Origin: Gorsachius magnificus
Taxonomy: Eukaryota; Chordata; Aves; Pelecaniformes; Ardeidae
Reading direction: 5' to 3'
DNA length: 64,000 nucleotides
Assembly (NCBI GenBank): GCA_034008185.1
Contig: CM067083.1
Coordinates: 120,116,837-120,180,836 of the forward strand
The number at the start of each line of letters is the position of its first letter. The stretch's first letter is position 1. Shown piece after piece: positions 61,440-64,000 of this stretch. The position numbers were made by a program, and so were the translations under genes. Below the pieces are notes generated by a model, which was given only the letters and a program-made list of their open reading frames with translations, did not search any database and was not told where the DNA came from.

Positions 61440-62480
61440 CAGCCTCCGCTCTCCAGGCCCTTCCCGGTTTTTAGCACTGGGGGCAGCTCTGAAGCCTCTG
61501 ATCGCTGAGGGGGAAGGGGGATGCGCATGGCCGCCCGGGCCCTCCCCTCAGCCACCAGGCAGCACCTGCGGGAGGCGGGCCAGCGAGAGCGAGCCGGCGG
61601 CGGGCTGAGGGTAGCGGCGGCGGCGGGGAGGAAGCGGCGGCGAGCTCCGCCTCGGCCCCTCCCGGGGGGGGGCGGCCGCCGGCGTCCCGCTCATTTCTTG
61701 CCTCCGTCCAGGCAGCGCGTGGAGGGAAGGGACGAGGTTCAGTGCCTGCCCCTCGCTTTCCCCTTTCGGATAGCCGCACACGGGGTGGGGGGAACTGGGC
61801 ACCACCAAGCCAGGCTGCTCCTTCCTTCCTTCCTTCCTTCCTTCCTCCCCTGCACACCTCAGCCTCCTCCTCCATCCATCCATCCATCCATCCATCCATC
61901 CCCGGGGGTGAGCCTTTGAGTGAGTCACCAGCGAGGGCACGCAATGAGACAATGTGTTGCTGCTCACTAACTTCGCCAGGCTGCTCGTTTTTTGGGGCCT
62001 CCAGCAGTACTAACCTGGCGGGCTCCCGCCAGCGGTACCTGTGAGGCGCTGCTCGGCGGGAGAGGGGCGGCGGGGGGTGCCCGCGGGCGGGGGGCGGGGG
62101 GGGGGGGGCTTCTGCTGACTCCATCTGCGGGCGCGGCGGTTTCGCGTTCCGCAGGTCGCGGCGGCCAGGTGCCAGCAGCGGCGGGCGAAGCCTCACGGCG
62201 GCGGGGCTGCCTGCGGGGGGGGGGGGGGGGGGCTTCTCCCCGCAAAACCCGCGCTGGTATCCAAGCCGAGGCGCTGGGAAGCGGCCCTGCCTTCAGCCCA
62301 GGCGGCGGTGCTGCCTGGTACCCGGCTGCCGGCTCGCTCCCAGCTCTGCAGCCTCCTAACCCTGCGGTTTTGGGGGGTGGGAGCGCTAGACCTGGGGTCA
62401 CTCGCTGCTGGGAGGGTGCAGTGAGCGGCTTTTGCCATCTTTCGCTCTTGCGTCGGTTTTCTCGTGGCCTGCGGTGGTGT
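61440..62480. promoter_or_regulatory. CpG island, candidate promoter (SUPT3H by synteny)
   Basis: About 1 kb is dense in CpG with many GC boxes (GGGGCGGCGG, GGGCGGGGGGCGG). It has an NRF1-like TGCGCATG overlapping a YY1-like ATGGCCGCC at 61523-61534, and a TGAGTCA AP-1 site at 61921-61927. In vertebrates SUPT3H starts in the RUNX2 P1-P2 interval and is transcribed away from P2, which here would be the plus strand to the right. That gene name is an inference from position: no SUPT3H codons were recognised. Open frames here on both strands are GC-rich low complexity. Confidence 0.6.
61819..61901. repeat. Two tetranucleotide repeats inside the CpG island
   Basis: A (CTTC)n tract at 61819-61846 is followed by a (CATC)n tract at 61871-61901. 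Both are perfect or nearly so and probably polymorphic in length. Confidence 0.93.
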
Positions 62481-63240
62481 TACACGCGTCGCACCCTGCT
62501 CTGTTCGTTTTGTTGTCTTGCAGCTGGTCTTGAAGGTGTTTCTAGAAGTGGTTTGGTTTCTGTTGGGTTTTTCTTTTTTTTATCTTTTTTTTTTAATTGT
62601 CTACTTAAAATGATGTGACGGAGGCCAGGCTTTGGCCTGCGTATGCCGTGTACTGTGGGGTATTACTGATCCCTTCTTGCACTCTGATGCTGTGAAATGT
62701 CAGTGCTCTGTAATTTTTCTCTGGAGGAAGTGGATTTTGTTTGTTTTGCACAAACAGGCATGGTGGTTTATTAATAAGAATCCTGTAATAGTCCTTATAG
62801 AAATTATTAGTCCTTACAGAAATTACTGGTAAATGCTAAAAACCTAGGAATAACAGCTAGTCAAGAAAAATACTTCTCTCTGTAGGCTTTAAGTGGTTTT
62901 GCCACTTACTAACTATATTTTTATACTCTATACGTCCTCTTAAAGTCTAGAATTTACAAATGAATGCTTTGCATCTAGAATGCAAAGTTACTGCTAGAAA
63001 TATTTATTACTGTGATGCAAGTGAGAATGCTTGCTGACGAATTTGCTGTATGGCTTGTATTGTTTATCTGAGACAGACAGAATGAATCTATTTCAAAATT
63101 TTCATAGTGTGTATACGAAATTTGTTGAAGTCTTTGACTAACTCGCATATGCTTGTACATCGTAATTTTGCTTAAGAGACCGTGAGGTATAACGCTTAGT
63201 GAACATCCTCTCTCCCTTGTATGCAATCTTTTTCATGTTT
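62481..63240. other. Sequence to the right of the CpG island
   Basis: On the plus strand a T/G-rich tract ending TGTCTTGCAG (62513-62522) looks like a possible acceptor, with AAGGTGTTT as a weak donor shortly after. It could be a first intron of the gene started at the CpG island, but this is weak. The rest is AT-rich and unassigned. Confidence 0.3.
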
Positions 63241-63710
63241 GCGCACGGAAGTAGTGGTATTCGTCTGTCAATTTGACTTTGACAAGTCATTTGATATACT
63301 ATAGCAAATCGATTTCTCTTTATCTTGGTCTGTCCTACTGTTGCTTGTAATGGATGCGTTAAAGAGTAGCATCCTACATGCTAACAGTATTTGTAGGTTT
63401 GCGTGCTACCATCTCTGATCTAGTCTTTGCGAATGTGCGACAGTCTTTTTCACTGTTGGCCAGATCCAAGCGGCACGGAAGGTAGTGGCAGTCTTTCTGT
63501 TCACTTTGGTGGACTTTGCACAAGCTCATGTTTGCATGATACTGATAGGCAAATCGGATTTTACTTTATCTTGGTTCCTTTTTGTCCTGTGTACTGTTGC
63601 TGTGTAGATGGGAATGCTGATGTTAAAAGTAGCATTTCCAACTGTAACAGTATTTGTGGTTTTCTGAAAGCCCCATCTCTGAGAGTCTTGCGAATGTGCG
63701 ACAGTGTTAG
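63241..63710. repeat. Diverged direct duplication, two units of about 230-260 bp
   Basis: Two neighbouring segments share anchors in the same order: GCACGGAA with GTAGTGG (63243 and 63473), GCAAATCG (63304 and 63549), CTTTATCTTGGT (63318 and 63564), TACTGTTGCT, AGTAGCAT (63365 and 63628), TAACAGTATTTGT, and TTGCGAATGTGCGACAGT (63427 and 63688). Offsets drift from 230 to 263 through indels. Traces of an earlier unit may precede 63241 (CAATCTTTTTCATG before GCGCACGG). The family is unknown, and a 159-codon open frame overlaps the second unit but shows no domain. Confidence 0.85.
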
Positions 63711-64000
63711 GTTTCGCTTAGATAAATTTTTAGCCGTGATGATTCTGAAGAAAAGCTTGAGGTCTAACCAGAGCATGCTAAAAAGGCAGGAGGTAAAACT
63801 TAAAGTAATTTCTCTGAGTAGTAAACAAGAAACCCTTCTGTGCTTTACTGGCATTTTACTTGTGATTTTCAAATATATGGATTTGGAAACATTGCTTAAG
63901 GTTTAACGGGGTTCAGTAGCCTTTGGATTATTTGCTAAGCCCCTGAGTGTCATAACCAACTGAATTATTCTCATGGGCTCAATTTTGAATAACATAGAAT

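Noticed and set aside
61471..62618. Open frames of 130-240 codons in the CpG island
   Set aside because: Both strands are open because of high GC and few stop codons. The peptides are Pro/Arg/Ala-rich without a family match.
63427..63906. 159-codon plus-strand open frame as a gene
   Set aside because: No domain, no splice or promoter context, and it overlaps the diverged duplication, which explains part of it. Kept as a finding only.
43680..64000. Distal RUNX2 P1 exon (MASNS N-terminus) or SUPT3H coding exons
   Set aside because: No matching peptide or splice donor was recognised. P1 is much farther upstream in other vertebrates, so it is probably outside the window.
63988..64000. Start of another CR1 (ACATAGAAT at the window edge)
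   Set aside because: Only a few bases are visible, which is not enough to call.

Overview
The window is vertebrate nuclear DNA, almost certainly from a bird. It carries several CR1 (chicken repeat 1) LINE fragments ending in the characteristic ATTCTATG 3' tandem motif. Most of it is non-coding and intronic, and the only convincing protein-coding sequence is three exons of one transcription-factor gene on the minus strand. There is no bacterial-style gene organisation, CRISPR array or operon.

The gene is RUNX2, the Runt-domain regulator of osteoblast and chondrocyte differentiation. Reading the minus strand from high to low coordinates: the P2 (proximal) promoter region lies at about 43-45 kb. 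The MRIPV-type first coding exon is at 42123-41821, with a short 11-Gln/4-Ala tract and the start of the Runt domain. A 157-bp Runt exon is at 34791-34635 and a 105-bp Runt exon at 28961-28857. Exon sizes, phases (0, then 1, then 1) and splice sites fit RUNX gene structure. An AG acceptor inside exon 2, just after the MRIPV codons, is where transcripts from the distal P1 promoter would join. The P1 exon and the exons after the Runt domain were not found, so they probably lie beyond the two ends of the window.

Layout: 1-28856 is part of the long intron after the Runt domain. It holds four CR1 pieces, one MIR-like fragment, one palindromic old repeat and no recognised exon. 28962-34634 and 34792-41820 are the two Runt-domain introns. 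The second ends, close to the exon 2 donor, in a very G-rich stretch with a 28-bp minisatellite. 41.8-45.4 kb is the P2 exon, its probable 5' UTR and promoter, packed with long A/T homopolymers and flanked by GC-rich blocks. 45.4-61.2 kb is the RUNX2 P1-P2 interval, with one long CR1 copy, a MIR element and palindromic repeats. 61.4-62.5 kb is a strong CpG island immediately downstream of a plus-strand CR1 tail. By vertebrate synteny it is the best candidate for the SUPT3H promoter, pointing away from P2, but no SUPT3H coding exon was seen. The last kilobase contains a diverged direct duplication of about 230-260 bp that I could not assign to a family.

I did not find a new gene system. The points most worth checking are the duplication at the right end, the G-rich minisatellite beside the exon 2 splice donor, the TATA-plus-RUNX-site arrangement upstream of P2, the dense A/T homopolymers there, and a Phe-to-Leu difference in the Runt domain.
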